Of a DNA stretch of 64,000 bases, positions 42,455 through 53,518 are shown in pieces (the stretch's first letter is position 1; the number at the start of each line of letters is the position of its first letter). The position numbers and the translations under genes are program-made. Where the stretch lies: the NCBI RefSeq assembly GCF_034314165.1, contig NZ_JAVIWK010000001.1, positions 3,115,001-3,179,000 of the forward strand. Reading direction: 5' to 3'. The stretch comes from Pseudomonas sp. Bout1 (GTDB taxonomy: Bacteria; Pseudomonadota; Gammaproteobacteria; Pseudomonadales; Pseudomonadaceae). The notes below the pieces were generated by a model, which searched no databases, was not told where the DNA came from, and saw only the letters and a program-made list of their open reading frames with translations.

Positions 42455-45169
42455 ATGAGCCAGACCATCACACCCGGGCAATTGCAACAATGGCTGTTCG
42501 ACGGCCAGGAAATCGCCCTGTTCGACGTACGCGAGCACGGCCAGTACGGCGAGGCCCACTTGTTCCACGGGGTAAACCTGCCCTATAGCCGCCTGGAGCT
42601 TGAGGTGCAGCGCCTGGCACCGAATCCTCAGGTGCGCCTGGTGATTTACGACCAGGACGGCGGTGATGTGGCGGCGCGCACGGCGTTGCGCTTGCAGGCG
42701 TTGGGCTACCGCCATGTGCATGTGCTGGAAGGTGGCGCGCACGGTTGGCAGGCAGCCGGCCTGCAACTGTTTGCCGGGGTGCATGTGCCGTCAAAAGCCT
42801 TTGGCGAGTTGGTGGAGGAGGCCAGCCATACGCCACATGTCACCGCGCAGCAATTGGCGGCCTGGCAGGCCACGGGCGAGCCATTGGTGGTACTGGACGG
42901 CAGGCCGTTCGATGAATACCGCAAGATGACCATACCCGGTTCCATCTGCTGCCCCAACGGTGAGTTGGGCTACCGCGTGCACGACCTGGTGCCGGATGAG
43001 ACGACGCCCATCGTGGTCAACTGCGCCGGTCGTACCCGCAGCATTATTGGTGCCCAGACGCTGATCAACCTCGGCGTGAAGAACCCGGTTTATGCGCTGG
43101 AAAACGGTACTCAGGGTTGGTACCTGGCCGATTTCAAACTGGAGCATGGCAGTACCCGGCGTTATGCCGATCAGGTCTCGACAGGCCTGGGCCAACAGCG
43201 CGAGGCTGCCCGGCAACTGGCGGAGCGGGCAGGGGTGGTCGCTGTCAAGGCGGATCAGGTTCGGCAATGGGCGGCTGATGCGGCCCGCAGCCTGTTCCTG
43301 TGTGATGTGCGTACCGCTGAAGAGTTTGCCGCCGGCAGTTTGCCGGGGGCGCAACACACGCCGGGCGGGCAGTTGGTTCAGTCGACCGACCTGTACATCG
43401 GCGTGCGTCAGGCGCGGGTGGTGCTGGTGGACAGCGACGGCGTGCGTGCGCCGATTGTCGCCAGTTGGCTGCGGCAATTGGGGCATGAGGCGTATGTGCT
43501 GGAGGGTGGCATCCACAGTGGTCTGGCGTTGCCGGTCAAGCAGGGTGTGCCGTTCAAGGCGTTGCCAGAGATCTCGGTGCAGGCGTTGGCCGATGCACTG
43601 AAAGACGACGCCGTGGACTTGGTGGACCTGCGTTCGAGCATGGTCCATCGCAAGGGCCGGATTGCCGGTTCGCGTTGGTCGATTCGTTCGCTGTTGACCG
43701 CCAATGCGCGCCCTTTGGTGCTGCTGGCCGATGACCCGGCACTGGCCGCTTTTGCCGCGCAGGATTTGGGTGAAGGCGTGCGCTTGCTCGACGGCGGGTA
43801 TGCAGCCTGGGTCGCAGCCGGTTTGCCGGTGATCGAGGATGCACAAACGCCACCGGATAACCTGTGCATCGACTTCCTGTTCTTCACGCATGACCGCCAC
43901 AGCGGCAACAAGGACGCCGCCCGCCAGTACCTGGCCTGGGAAATCGGCCTGTTGGCGCAGATGAGCGCAGCGGAAATCGCCAGCCTCAAACCCTTGCTGC
44001 CGGCATCACGCGTGCGCACCCGGCTGATTCATGCCGCGCGTACTGAAGGCGGCAGCGGCGGCCGGGCGGTCAACGTACCCGTTACCCGCCTGAGCACCGT
44101 GCTGTTCGACAACCTGGCGCAGATGCGCGACGCCCGTTCCCGGCGCGACAGCGAGCGCGTCTTGAGTTACGGCGCACGCGGCAATCCCACGGGGTTTGCC
44201 CTGGAAGACCTGGTCACCGAACTGGAAGGCGGCTATCGCACCCGATTGTATGGCACGGGCCTGGCCGCAGCGGCGCAGACGTTCCTGGCCTACCTGCGGC
44301 CCGGCGATCATGTGCTGATCACCGATGCGGTGTATTCGCCGGTGCGCAAGCTGGCGCGCGAATTCCTCCAGCCATTCGGCATCGAAGTGAGTTACTTCAG
44401 CCCGGACGGCAGTGGCCTGGAAGCGCAACTGCAAACCAACACCAAAATGGTCTATGCCGAAGTACCGGGTTCGCTGCTATATGAATTGTGCGACCTCCCG
44501 GCGATTGCCGCACTGTGCAAGCCACGTGGCATCTTGCTGGCGGTGGACAACACCTGGGGCTCGGCGTACCTGTATCGTCCGCTGGCGTTGGGTGCCGATA
44601 TCTCGATCATGGCCCTGACCAAATACCTCGGTGGCCACAGCGATGTGATGATGGGCAGCGTCTGCACCACTGAAGCGGCATGGCCGGCGCTGGCAAGGAT
44701 GAGCGACACGTTTGGCAATGCCGTCAGTGCCGATGACGCCTACCTGATCCTGCGTGGCGCGCGCACCCTGGCTTCGCGGCTGGACGTGCATGAGCGCCAG
44801 GCGCTGTCGATCGCCCAATGGTTGCAGGCGCAGCCGCAGGTCAAGCGGGTGTTCCATCCGGCGCTGGCAGACCATCCTGGCCATGCGCTGTGGAAGCGTG
44901 ACTTCAGCGGCAGTAACGGTTTGCTGTCATTTGAGCTGAACAGTGCGGATGCCGGTTACGTCGAGCGGTTTATCGACGGCTTGCAGTTGTTTGGCCTGGG
45001 TGCATCCTGGGGCGGTTATGAAAGCCTGGTGACCCTGGCAGAGACGCAGGATCGCGAGAGTGCCGCCGACCGTGGGTTGAACCCTGTGGTGCGCCTGCAT
45101 GTGGGATTGGAGGATGTGGCTGCGTTGGTCGAGGACTTGCAGCGCGGGTTCGTGGCGGCGGGGCGTTAG
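42455..45169 (+). CDS. Four-rhodanese / cystathionine beta-lyase fusion protein
   Basis: A 904-residue fusion without break. Residues about 1-110, 125-230, 262-362 and 370-465 are four rhodanese-like repeats, each ending in a glycine-rich LEGG/LDGG-type loop. Only the second keeps the catalytic cysteine (VVNCAGRTRS, Cys190); the matching positions in the others are Asp66 (VIYDQDGG), Asp326 (VLVDSDGV) and Asp426 (LLADDPAL). A linker (FLFFTHDRHSGNKDAARQYL in parts, about 473-492) leads to a cystathionine beta-lyase/gamma-synthase-type PLP enzyme at about 520-904: SYGARGNPTG, VDNTWGSAYLY, lysine in ALTKYLGGHSD (Lys723), LGASWGGYESL. The lyase could cleave cystine or a thioether to pyruvate, ammonia and a sulfane-sulfur product, handed on to Cys190. 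The gene starts 26 bases after the GST gene. Confidence 0.9.
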   Translation: MSQTITPGQLQQWLFDGQEIALFDVREHGQYGEAHLFHGVNLPYSRLELEVQRLAPNPQVRLVIYDQDGGDVAARTALRLQALGYRHVHVLEGGAHGWQAAGLQLFAGVHVPSKAFGELVEEASHTPHVTAQQLAAWQATGEPLVVLDGRPFDEYRKMTIPGSICCPNGELGYRVHDLVPDETTPIVVNCAGRTRSIIGAQTLINLGVKNPVYALENGTQGWYLADFKLEHGSTRRYADQVSTGLGQQREAARQLAERAGVVAVKADQVRQWAADAARSLFLCDVRTAEEFAAGSLPGAQHTPGGQLVQSTDLYIGVRQARVVLVDSDGVRAPIVASWLRQLGHEAYVLEGGIHSGLALPVKQGVPFKALPEISVQALADALKDDAVDLVDLRSSMVHRKGRIAGSRWSIRSLLTANARPLVLLADDPALAAFAAQDLGEGVRLLDGGYAAWVAAGLPVIEDAQTPPDNLCIDFLFFTHDRHSGNKDAARQYLAWEIGLLAQMSAAEIASLKPLLPASRVRTRLIHAARTEGGSGGRAVNVPVTRLSTVLFDNLAQMRDARSRRDSERVLSYGARGNPTGFALEDLVTELEGGYRTRLYGTGLAAAAQTFLAYLRPGDHVLITDAVYSPVRKLAREFLQPFGIEVSYFSPDGSGLEAQLQTNTKMVYAEVPGSLLYELCDLPAIAALCKPRGILLAVDNTWGSAYLYRPLALGADISIMALTKYLGGHSDVMMGSVCTTEAAWPALARMSDTFGNAVSADDAYLILRGARTLASRLDVHERQALSIAQWLQAQPQVKRVFHPALADHPGHALWKRDFSGSNGLLSFELNSADAGYVERFIDGLQLFGLGASWGGYESLVTLAETQDRESAADRGLNPVVRLHVGLEDVAALVEDLQRGFVAAGR

Positions 45170-45201
45170 GCCAGCGGTCATGACAATTTGCGTCTGACCA
45201 T

Positions 45202-45238
45202 AGGTGCCAATCGAACTTTGTGTTTAACTTCGGCACCT
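45202..45238. other. Inverted repeat after the fusion gene
   Basis: AGGTGCC at 45202 pairs with GGCACCT ending at 45238, a seven-base stem with a long loop. It lies between the fusion gene stop and the tpx start without a T-run, so it could be a weak transcript-end structure or part of tpx control. Confidence 0.3.
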
Positions 45239-45277
45239 GAAATTCGTTTCACTACCACCACTAGAAGGATTCCGTTC

Positions 45278-45778
45278 ATGGCTCAAGTTACCCTCCGTGG
45301 CAACCCTGTCCAGGTCGAAGGCGAGTTGCCACAAGTCGGCGCCAAGGCGCCAGACTTCACCCTGACTGCCGGCGATCTGTCTGACGCAACCCTGGCGACC
45401 TTTGCCGGCAAGCGCAAAGTGCTGAACATCTTCCCAAGCGTTGATACCCCGACTTGCGCCACGTCGGTTCGCAAGTTCAACACCCAGGTCAATGACGTGG
45501 CCAACACCGTGGTGTTGTGCATCTCCACTGACCTGCCATTCGCCCAGGCGCGCTTCTGCGGCGCCGAAGGCCTGGAAAACGTGAAGAACCTGTCGGACTT
45601 CCGTGAGGCAGCATTCGCGGTCGACTACGGTGTAGCGATTGCCAGCGGCCCGCTCAAAGGCCTGACCGCCCGTGCCGTCGTGGTACTGGACGAAAATGAC
45701 AACGTGTTGCACAGCGAACTGGTCAGTGAAATTGGCCAAGAGCCTAACTACGAGGCAGCCCTGGCTGTCTTGAAGTAA
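45278..45778 (+). CDS. tpx: Thiol peroxidase (Tpx)
   Basis: A 166-residue 2-Cys atypical peroxiredoxin, which reduces hydrogen and organic peroxides using thioredoxin. The peroxidatic cysteine is in [15 protein letters not shown] and the resolving one in [12 protein letters not shown]. The N-terminus [19 protein letters not shown] and the length are as usual. The ATG has an AAGGA site. It is separate from the upstream cluster by 108 bases and is followed by a terminator, so it is probably monocistronic. Confidence 0.95.
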   Translation: MAQVTLRGNPVQVEGELPQVGAKAPDFTLTAGDLSDATLATFAGKRKVLNIFPSVDTPTCATSVRKFNTQVNDVANTVVLCISTDLPFAQARFCGAEGLENVKNLSDFREAAFAVDYGVAIASGPLKGLTARAVVVLDENDNVLHSELVSEIGQEPNYEAALAVLK

Positions 45779-45830
45779 CTGTAACTACGCGTGACTGTCG
45801 TTTTGCAGTAACACGTGTGATGCATGATTG

Positions 45831-45857
45831 CGGCCTGGCCTAGTCCAGGCCGTTTTT
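45831..45857 (+). terminator. Rho-independent terminator after tpx
   Basis: CGGCCTGG and CCAGGCCG form an eight-base G/C-rich stem with a six-base loop, followed at once by TTTTT. Located 53 bases after the tpx stop. Confidence 0.85.
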
Positions 45858-46008
45858 ATTTGTGCTTCAGATGTTTAGCCAGATAGCCAATGGACTAAGC
45901 AAAGAAGTTAAAAGTTGTAATCCAAGGTAAATAGCCGGTAAAGGCGCTTCTCTTAACGCGCTCCAGTGCTTATCTTTCAGCCTCCCAAAGAAGAAGCTCT
46001 CGCGCCCA

Positions 46009-47316
46009 ATGGTTGATCACTCCATGCAATCCACCCCTCGTCACTCCCGTCGCTGGCTGTTCGGCCTGCTCGTGCTGCTGGTTATTGCCGGCCTGTGCTG
46101 GAAATTCTGGCCCGGCAGCCATAAAGACAGCGCCGAGAAGAAGCCCGCCGGGCATGCTGGCAAATCGGGCATGATGCGCCCGGGCTTTGGTGGTTCTACC
46201 GGCCCGGTGCCGGTGCGCGTGGCGCCCGCGGTGTTGGGTGAGTTCCCGGTCTACTACAAGGCGTTGGGCACGGTCACGGCATTGAACACCATCAACGTGC
46301 GCAGCCGGGTAGGCGGCGAACTGGTCAAGATCGCCTTTGAAGAAGGGCAGATGGTCAAGGCCGGCGATCTGCTGGCGGAAATCGACCCGCGCAGCTACCA
46401 GAATGCCTTGCTCCAGGCCCAGGGCACGTTGCTGCAAAACCAGGCCCAGCTGAAAAACGCCCAGGTCGACGTGCAGCGTTATCGCGACCTGTATGCGCAA
46501 GACAGTATCGCCAAGCAAACCCTGGACACCGCCGAAGCGCTGGTGTTGCAGTACCAGGGCACGGTCAAGACCAACCAGGGCGCGGTGGATGACGCCAAGC
46601 TCAACCTCGAATTCACCAAAATCCGCGCCCCGATCACCGGGCGTGTCGGCCTGCGTCAGGTGGACGTGGGTAACCTTGTGGCCGCCAACGACACCACCTT
46701 CCTGGCGGTGATCACCCAGACCCAACCCATCAGCGTGGCTTTCACGCTGCCGGAAAACACCCTCGAAACCGTGCTGGCGCGTTATCACGCCGGTAACAAG
46801 CTGCCGGCAGAAGCCTGGGACCGTGGCGATGTGGCGTTGAAGGCCACTGGCGTGCTGCAAAGCCTGGACAACCAGATCGACGTCACCACCGGCACCCTGA
46901 AGTTCAAGGCGCGGTTCGATAACAAGGACCAGGCGCTGTTCCCCAACCAATTCGTGAACGTGCACCTGCTGGCCGACACCCTGCATAACGTGGTGCTGGC
47001 GCCCTCGGCGGCGATTCAGTTCGGCAACACCGGCACCTTTGTCTACGTGCTCGACGGCGACAAGAAGGTCAAGGTACGTGCGCTGGTGATCGGTGATTCC
47101 GACGGCGACAACACCGTGATCAAGGATGGCCTGGCCGCCGGCGACCGCGTGGTGCTCGAAGGCACCGACCGGCTGAAGGACGGCAGTGAAATCGAAGTGG
47201 TCAACGACAGCACGCAAGTGCCCACCACCCCGACCGAACACCTTCAGGGCCAGCCGGCAGCCAAGGCGCAGCAAGGTCCGGCAGACGCCGGCAAGGCGCA
47301 AAAGGGCGGCAAATGA
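46009..47316 (+). CDS. muxA: MuxA/MdtA-type RND efflux periplasmic adaptor
   Basis: A 435-residue membrane fusion protein. A single inner-membrane anchor ([19 protein letters not shown]) is followed by the barrel-sandwich/lipoyl parts ([42 protein letters not shown]), a helical hairpin rich in Gln/Asn/Ala ([21 protein letters not shown]), and a C-terminal barrel ([29 protein letters not shown]). It links the two RND pumps to the outer-membrane channel. The polar, lysine/alanine-rich tail is variable in the family. It begins a four-gene operon joined by ATGA overlaps. Confidence 0.92.
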   Translation: MVDHSMQSTPRHSRRWLFGLLVLLVIAGLCWKFWPGSHKDSAEKKPAGHAGKSGMMRPGFGGSTGPVPVRVAPAVLGEFPVYYKALGTVTALNTINVRSRVGGELVKIAFEEGQMVKAGDLLAEIDPRSYQNALLQAQGTLLQNQAQLKNAQVDVQRYRDLYAQDSIAKQTLDTAEALVLQYQGTVKTNQGAVDDAKLNLEFTKIRAPITGRVGLRQVDVGNLVAANDTTFLAVITQTQPISVAFTLPENTLETVLARYHAGNKLPAEAWDRGDVALKATGVLQSLDNQIDVTTGTLKFKARFDNKDQALFPNQFVNVHLLADTLHNVVLAPSAAIQFGNTGTFVYVLDGDKKVKVRALVIGDSDGDNTVIKDGLAAGDRVVLEGTDRLKDGSEIEVVNDSTQVPTTPTEHLQGQPAAKAQQGPADAGKAQKGGK

Positions 47317-50300
47317 ATCTCTCGCGGCTGTTCATCCTTCGCCCGGTAGCCACCACCCTGAGCATGCTGGCCATTGTCTTGGCCGGTGCGATCGCCTATC
47401 GCCTGCTGCCGGTCTCGGCCTTGCCCCAGGTTGACTACCCGACCATCCGCGTGATGACCCTGTACCCCGGCGCCAGCCCGGACGTGATGACCAGCGCGGT
47501 AACGGCGCCCCTGGAGCGTCAGTTCGGGCAAATGCCCGGCCTGACCCAGATGGCGTCCACCAGCTCCGGCGGCGCCTCGGTGCTGACCCTGCGTTTCAAC
47601 CTCGACATCAACATGGATGTCGCCGAGCAACAGGTGCAGGCCGCGATCAACGCCGCCACCAACCTGTTGCCCAAGGACTTGCCGGCGCCGCCGGTGTACA
47701 ACAAGGTCAACCCGGCGGACACCCCGGTACTCACCCTGGCCATCACCTCCAAGACCATGCTGCTGCCCAAGCTCAATGACCTGGTCGACACGCGCATGGC
47801 ACAGAAAATCGCGCAGATCAGCGGCGTGGGCATGGTCAGCATCGCCGGTGGCCAGCGCCAGGCGGTGCGGATCAAGGTCAACCCCGAGGCACTCGCGGCC
47901 AACGGCCTGAACCTGTCGGATGTGCGCACGCTGATCGCCGCGTCCAACGTCAACCAGCCCAAAGGCAACTTCGACGGCCCCACGCGGGTGTCGATGCTCG
48001 ACGCCAACGACCAGTTGGTCTCGCCCAAGGAATACGCCGAACTGATCCTTGCCTACAACAATGGCGCGCCGTTGCGGCTCAAGGATGTGGCACAGATTGT
48101 CGACGGCGCCGAGAACGAGCGCCTCGCGGCCTGGGCCAATGAAAACCAGGCGGTACTGCTGAACATCCAGCGCCAGCCCGGGGCCAACGTCATCGAGGTG
48201 GTGGACCGGATCAAGGCATTGTTGCCGAGCATCACCGACAACCTGCCGGCGGGGCTGGAGGTGACGGTGCTCACCGACCGTACCCAGACCATCCGTGCCT
48301 CGGTCAAGGACGTGCAACACGAATTGCTGATCGCCATCGCCCTGGTGGTGATGGTGACGTTCCTGTTCCTGCGCCGTTTCAGCGCCACTCTCATTCCTTC
48401 TGTCGCGGTGCCACTGTCCCTGGTGGGTACCTTTGGGGTGATGTACCTCGCCGGTTTTTCCATCAATAACCTGACCCTGATGGCCCTGACCATCGCCACC
48501 GGTTTTGTGGTGGATGACGCCATCGTGATGCTGGAGAACATCTCCCGCTATATCGAGGAAGGCGAGACGCCCATGGCGGCGGCGCTCAAGGGCGCCAAGC
48601 AGATTGGCTTCACCCTGATTTCCCTGACACTGTCGCTGATTGCGGTATTGATCCCGCTGCTGTTCATGGCCGACGTGGTCGGGCGCTTGTTCCGTGAATT
48701 TGCCATCACCTTGGCGGTGGCGATCCTGATTTCCCTGGTGGTGTCCCTCACACTTACGCCGATGATGTGCGCGCGTTTGCTCAAACGCGAACCGAAGGAA
48801 GAAGAACAGGGCCGTTTCTACAAGGCCAGCGGTGCCTGGATCGACTGGCTGGTCGCGGCCTACGGGCGCAAGTTGCAGTGGGTGCTCAAGCACCAGCCGC
48901 TGACCCTGCTGGTGGCCATTGCCACCCTGGGCCTGACCGTGGTGCTGTACCTGGCGGTGCCCAAGGGCTTCTTCCCGGTGCAGGACACCGGCGTGATCCA
49001 GGGCATTTCCGAAGCGCCGCAGTCGATCTCTTTCGCGGCCATGAGCCAGCGCCAACAGGAACTCGCGAAGATCATCCTCCAAGACCCGGCGGTAGAGAGC
49101 CTGTCGTCCTATATCGGGGTGGATGGGGATAACGCTACCCTCAACAGCGGCCGGTTGCTGATCAACCTCAAGCCCCACGGCGAACGGGACCTGAGCGCGG
49201 CGCAGATCATCACGCGCCTGCAACCGCAACTGGACAAGTTGGTGGGTATCCGCCTGTTCATGCAGCCGGTGCAGGACCTGACCATCGAAGACCGCGTCAG
49301 CCGCACCCAGTACCAGTTCAGCATGTCTTCGCCGGACGCCGAGCTGCTGGCGCTGTGGAGCGACAAGCTGGTGCATGCCCTCAGCCAGGTGCCGGAACTC
49401 TCCGACGTCGCCAGCGACCTGCAGGACAAAGGCCTGCAGGTGTACCTGGTGATCGACCGCGACGCAGCATCGCGCCTTGGCGTGTCGGTTTCCACCATCA
49501 CCGATGCGCTGTATGACGCGTTCGGCCAGCGGCAGATTTCCACCATCTATACCCAGGCCAGCCAGTACCGCGTGGTGTTGCAGGCCCAGTCCGGCGAAAC
49601 CCTCGGCCCGGCCGCCCTGAACCAGATCCACGTGAAAACCACCGACGGCGGCCAGGTCCGGCTGTCGAGCCTGGCCCATGTGGAGCAGCGCCAGGCGCAG
49701 TTGGCAATCGCGCATATCGGCCAGTTCCCGGCGGTGATGATGTCGTTCAACCTGGCCCCCGGCGTGGCTTTGGGCAAAGGCGTGGAGCTGATCAACCAAG
49801 CCCAGAAAGACATCGGCATGCCGGTGGGTGTGCAGACCCAGTTCCAGGGCGCGGCCCAGGCGTTCGAGGCTTCGCTGTCGAGCACCTTGCTGCTGATTTT
49901 GGCGGCGGTGGTGACCATGTACATCGTGCTGGGGGTGCTCTACGAGAGCTACATCCACCCGATCACCATTCTCTCGACCTTGCCGTCGGCGGCGGTGGGG
50001 GCCTTGCTGGCCTTGCTGCTCAGTGGCAATGACCTGGGGATGATCGCGATTATTGGCATCATCCTGTTGATCGGCATCGTGAAGAAGAACGCGATCATGA
50101 TGATCGACTTCGCCCTCGACGCAGAACGCAACCAGGGCCTGGACCCGCAAACCGCGATCTATCAAGCGGCGCTGTTGCGGTTCCGGCCGATCCTGATGAC
50201 CACCCTGGCGGCGCTGTTCGGTGCCGTGCCGTTGATGCTCGCCACCGGTTCCGGCGCCGAATTGCGCCAGCCGCTGGGCCTGGTGATGGTCGGCGGGTTG

Positions 50301-50414
50301 CTGGTAAGCCAGGTGTTGACGCTGTTTACCACACCGGTGATCTACCTGTATTTCGACCGCCTGGGGCGGCGCTGGCGCAAAGAGCCGGTGCGCCTGGAGC
50401 CGGTTGAGTCATGA
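47313..50414 (+). CDS. muxB: MuxB/MdtB-type RND multidrug efflux pump
   Basis: A 1033-residue inner-membrane RND transporter, normal for the family. It begins [21 protein letters not shown], has twelve membrane segments with two large periplasmic loops, and the proton-relay TM4 segment [14 protein letters not shown] carrying the essential aspartates, plus [15 protein letters not shown] with the lysine in TM10. Drug/proton antiport extrudes diverse compounds. MuxB and MuxC work as a heteromeric pump (as MdtBC in E. coli). It overlaps muxA and muxC by four bases on each side. Confidence 0.95.
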   Translation: MNLSRLFILRPVATTLSMLAIVLAGAIAYRLLPVSALPQVDYPTIRVMTLYPGASPDVMTSAVTAPLERQFGQMPGLTQMASTSSGGASVLTLRFNLDINMDVAEQQVQAAINAATNLLPKDLPAPPVYNKVNPADTPVLTLAITSKTMLLPKLNDLVDTRMAQKIAQISGVGMVSIAGGQRQAVRIKVNPEALAANGLNLSDVRTLIAASNVNQPKGNFDGPTRVSMLDANDQLVSPKEYAELILAYNNGAPLRLKDVAQIVDGAENERLAAWANENQAVLLNIQRQPGANVIEVVDRIKALLPSITDNLPAGLEVTVLTDRTQTIRASVKDVQHELLIAIALVVMVTFLFLRRFSATLIPSVAVPLSLVGTFGVMYLAGFSINNLTLMALTIATGFVVDDAIVMLENISRYIEEGETPMAAALKGAKQIGFTLISLTLSLIAVLIPLLFMADVVGRLFREFAITLAVAILISLVVSLTLTPMMCARLLKREPKEEEQGRFYKASGAWIDWLVAAYGRKLQWVLKHQPLTLLVAIATLGLTVVLYLAVPKGFFPVQDTGVIQGISEAPQSISFAAMSQRQQELAKIILQDPAVESLSSYIGVDGDNATLNSGRLLINLKPHGERDLSAAQIITRLQPQLDKLVGIRLFMQPVQDLTIEDRVSRTQYQFSMSSPDAELLALWSDKLVHALSQVPELSDVASDLQDKGLQVYLVIDRDAASRLGVSVSTITDALYDAFGQRQISTIYTQASQYRVVLQAQSGETLGPAALNQIHVKTTDGGQVRLSSLAHVEQRQAQLAIAHIGQFPAVMMSFNLAPGVALGKGVELINQAQKDIGMPVGVQTQFQGAAQAFEASLSSTLLLILAAVVTMYIVLGVLYESYIHPITILSTLPSAAVGALLALLLSGNDLGMIAIIGIILLIGIVKKNAIMMIDFALDAERNQGLDPQTAIYQAALLRFRPILMTTLAALFGAVPLMLATGSGAELRQPLGLVMVGGLLVSQVLTLFTTPVIYLYFDRLGRRWRKEPVRLEPVES

Positions 50415-53400
50415 ACCTGTCCGGACCGTTCATTCGCCGGCCGGTAGCGACCATGCTACTGAGCCTGGCGATTATGTTGCTGGGTGGCGTGGCGTTCAAC
50501 TTGCTGCCGGTGTCGCCGCTACCGCAGATCAACTTCCCGGTGATCGTGGTATCGGCGAGCCTGCCCGGGGCCAGTCCCGAGGTCATGGCCTCCACGGTGG
50601 CAACGCCGCTGGAGCGATCTTTCGGGGCGATTTCCGGCATCACCACCATGAGCAGTTCCTCGAGCCAGGGCTCCACACGGGTGATTCTGGCGTTCGACTC
50701 CGACCGCGACATCAACGGCGCCGCGCGGGAAGTGCAGGCAGCCATCAATGCCTCGCGCAACCTGCTGCCCAGCGGCATGCGCAGCATGCCCACCTATAAA
50801 AAGATCAACCCGTCGCAGGCGCCGATCATGGTGCTGTCGCTGACCTCGGACGTGCTGCCCAAGGGCCAGCTATACGACCTGGCCTCGACCATCCTGTCGC
50901 AAAGCCTGTCCCAGGTGCCGGGCGTGGGTGAAGTACAGATCGGCGGCAGCTCCTTGCCCGCCGTGCGTATCGAGCTTGAACCCAAGGCCCTCGACCAGTA
51001 CGGCGTGGCCCTGGACGATGTGCGCAACACCATCGCCAATGCCAACGTGCGCCGCCCCAAGGGCTCGCTGGAAGACAGCCAGCGCAACTGGCAGATCCAG
51101 GCCAACGACCAGCTGGAAAAGGCCAAGGACTACGAACCGCTGCTGATTCGCTACCAGAATGGCGCGGCCCTGCGCCTGGGCGACGTGGCCAGGATCAGCG
51201 ACGGGGTGGAGGACCGCTACAACAGCGGCTTCTTCAACAATGATTCGGCGGTGCTGCTGGTGATCAACCGTCAGTCCGACGCCAACATCATCGAGACGGT
51301 TAAACAGATCAAGGCCCAGTTGCCGGCATTGCAGGCGGTGCTGCCGTCCAGCGTCAAGCTGAACCTGGCCATGGACCGCTCCCCGGTGATTACCGCCACA
51401 TTGCATGAAGCCGAGATGACCCTGCTGATTGCCGTGGCCCTGGTGATCCTGGTGGTGTACCTGTTCCTCGGTAACTTCCGCGCTTCGTTGATTCCTACCC
51501 TGGCGGTGCCGGTGTCGCTGGTGGGCACGTTTGCGGTGATGTACCTGTTCGGCTTTTCGCTGAACAACCTGTCGCTGATGGCGCTGATCCTCGCCACCGG
51601 CCTGGTGGTGGACGATGCCATCGTGGTGCTGGAGAACATCTCCCGGCATATCGACGACGGCGTGTCGCCGATGAAAGCGGCGTACCTGGGCGCCAAGGAA
51701 GTCGGCTTTACCTTGCTGTCGATGAACGTGTCGCTGGTGGCAGTGTTCCTCTCCATCCTGTTCATGGGTGGGATCGTCACCAGTTTGTTCCGCGAATTTT
51801 CGATCACCCTGGCGGCGTCCATTATCGTCTCGCTGGTGGTGTCGCTGACCCTTACCCCAATGCTCTGCGCCCGCTGGCTCAAGCCCCATGTCCCGGGGCA
51901 GGAAACCGGTTTGCAGCGCTGGAGCGAGAAGGTCCACGCACGCATGGTTGCCGGCTACGCCCGCAGCCTCGACTGGGTACTGCGCCATCGGCGCCTGACC
52001 CTGTTCAGCCTGTTGGTCACCATTGGGGTCAACGTAGCGCTGTACGTGGTGGTGCCGAAAACCTTCATGCCCCAGCAGGACACCGGCCAGTTGATCGGTT
52101 TTGTGCGCGGTGATGACGGATTGTCGTTTGGCGTGATGCAGCCGAAGATGGAAATCTTCCGCCAAGCGGTACTCAAGGACCCCGCGGTACTGAGCGTGGC
52201 GGGCTTTATCGGCGGCAACAACGGTACTAATAATGCGGTGATGCTGGTGCGGCTCAAACCCATCAGCGAGCGCAGGATTTCTGCGCAGGGGGTGATCGAG
52301 CGGTTGCGTAAAGATGTGCCGCTGGTGCCGGGCGGGCGGCTGTTTTTGATGGCCGACCAGGACCTGCAGTTTGGTGGCAGCCGCGACCAGACCACCGCGC
52401 AGTACTCCTACATCCTGCAAAGCGGTGACCTCGCTGCCTTGCGGCTGTGGTACCCGAAAGTGGTCGCCGCCTTGCGCGAGTTGCCGGAGCTGACCGCTAT
52501 CGACGCGCGTGAAGGCCGGGGCGCGGCGCAGGTAACCCTGATTGTCGACCGCGACCAGGCCAAGCGCCTGGGCATCGACATGAGCATGGTCACGGCGGTG
52601 CTGAACAACGCCTACAGCCAGCGCCAGATTTCCACCATTTATGACAGCCTCAACCAGTACCAGGTTGTGATGGAGGTCAACCCCAAATACGCCCAGGACC
52701 CGATTACCCTGAAGCAGATGCAAGTCATCACCGCGACAGGCGCACGGGTGCCGCTGTCGACCATTGCCCACTACGAAAACAGCCTGGCCGATGACACGGT
52801 TCGCCATGAAGGGCAATTCGCCTCGGAGAACATTGCGTTCGACATGTCCCCCGGTGTCACGGTAGAGCAGGGCACGGCCGCCATCGAACGGGCGATTGCC
52901 AAGGTGGGCTTGCCCGAAGATGTGATTGCGAAGATGTCCGGTACCGCCGACGCCTTCGCCGCGACCCAGAAAGGCCAACCGTTCATGATCCTTGGTGCGC
53001 TGGTGGCGGTATACCTGGTGCTGGGGATTCTGTACGAGAGCTACATTCACCCGCTGACCATCCTGTCGACCTTGCCGTCGGCAGGCGTCGGTGCGTTGTT
53101 GTCGATCTATGTGCTGGGCGGCGAGTTCAGCCTGATCTCGCTGCTGGGGCTGTTCCTGTTGATCGGTGTGGTGAAGAAAAACGCGATCCTGATGATTGAC
53201 CTGGCGCTGCAACTGGAGCGCCACGATGGCCTGAGCCCGCTGGAATCGATTCGCGCTGCGTGCCTGGTGCGACTGCGGCCGATCCTGATGACCACCCTGG
53301 CGGCGATCCTTGGCGCCTTGCCGTTGCTACTGAGCACCGCCGAAGGTGCGGAAATGCGTCAGCCCCTGGGCCTGACGATCATCGGCGGCCTGATCGTCAG

Positions 53401-53518
53401 CCAGATCCTGACCCTCTACACCACACCTGTGGTTTACCTTTATCTCGACCGCCTGCGCCACCGTTTCAACGGCTGGCGCGGAGTGCGTACCGATGCTGCC
53501 CTGGACACTGCGCTATGA
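50411..53518 (+). CDS. muxC: MuxC/MdtC-type RND multidrug efflux pump
   Basis: A 1035-residue RND transporter paralogous to MuxB. It opens [21 protein letters not shown] and keeps TM4 [19 protein letters not shown] and TM10 [15 protein letters not shown] proton-relay residues, along with [12 protein letters not shown] and the porter-domain pairs typical of the MdtC branch. It acts in one trimer type with MuxB. ATGA overlaps with muxB and opmB show translational coupling of the whole operon. Confidence 0.95.
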   Translation: MNLSGPFIRRPVATMLLSLAIMLLGGVAFNLLPVSPLPQINFPVIVVSASLPGASPEVMASTVATPLERSFGAISGITTMSSSSSQGSTRVILAFDSDRDINGAAREVQAAINASRNLLPSGMRSMPTYKKINPSQAPIMVLSLTSDVLPKGQLYDLASTILSQSLSQVPGVGEVQIGGSSLPAVRIELEPKALDQYGVALDDVRNTIANANVRRPKGSLEDSQRNWQIQANDQLEKAKDYEPLLIRYQNGAALRLGDVARISDGVEDRYNSGFFNNDSAVLLVINRQSDANIIETVKQIKAQLPALQAVLPSSVKLNLAMDRSPVITATLHEAEMTLLIAVALVILVVYLFLGNFRASLIPTLAVPVSLVGTFAVMYLFGFSLNNLSLMALILATGLVVDDAIVVLENISRHIDDGVSPMKAAYLGAKEVGFTLLSMNVSLVAVFLSILFMGGIVTSLFREFSITLAASIIVSLVVSLTLTPMLCARWLKPHVPGQETGLQRWSEKVHARMVAGYARSLDWVLRHRRLTLFSLLVTIGVNVALYVVVPKTFMPQQDTGQLIGFVRGDDGLSFGVMQPKMEIFRQAVLKDPAVLSVAGFIGGNNGTNNAVMLVRLKPISERRISAQGVIERLRKDVPLVPGGRLFLMADQDLQFGGSRDQTTAQYSYILQSGDLAALRLWYPKVVAALRELPELTAIDAREGRGAAQVTLIVDRDQAKRLGIDMSMVTAVLNNAYSQRQISTIYDSLNQYQVVMEVNPKYAQDPITLKQMQVITATGARVPLSTIAHYENSLADDTVRHEGQFASENIAFDMSPGVTVEQGTAAIERAIAKVGLPEDVIAKMSGTADAFAATQKGQPFMILGALVAVYLVLGILYESYIHPLTILSTLPSAGVGALLSIYVLGGEFSLISLLGLFLLIGVVKKNAILMIDLALQLERHDGLSPLESIRAACLVRLRPILMTTLAAILGALPLLLSTAEGAEMRQPLGLTIIGGLIVSQILTLYTTPVVYLYLDRLRHRFNGWRGVRTDAALDTAL

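Noticed and set aside
47244..50165. A 973-codon minus-strand frame opposite muxB, and a similar 784-codon frame opposite muxC
   Set aside because: These are mirror frames produced by GC-rich codon bias. The plus-strand genes are full-length known RND pumps, while the mirror products are His/Gln/Arg-rich without any domain.
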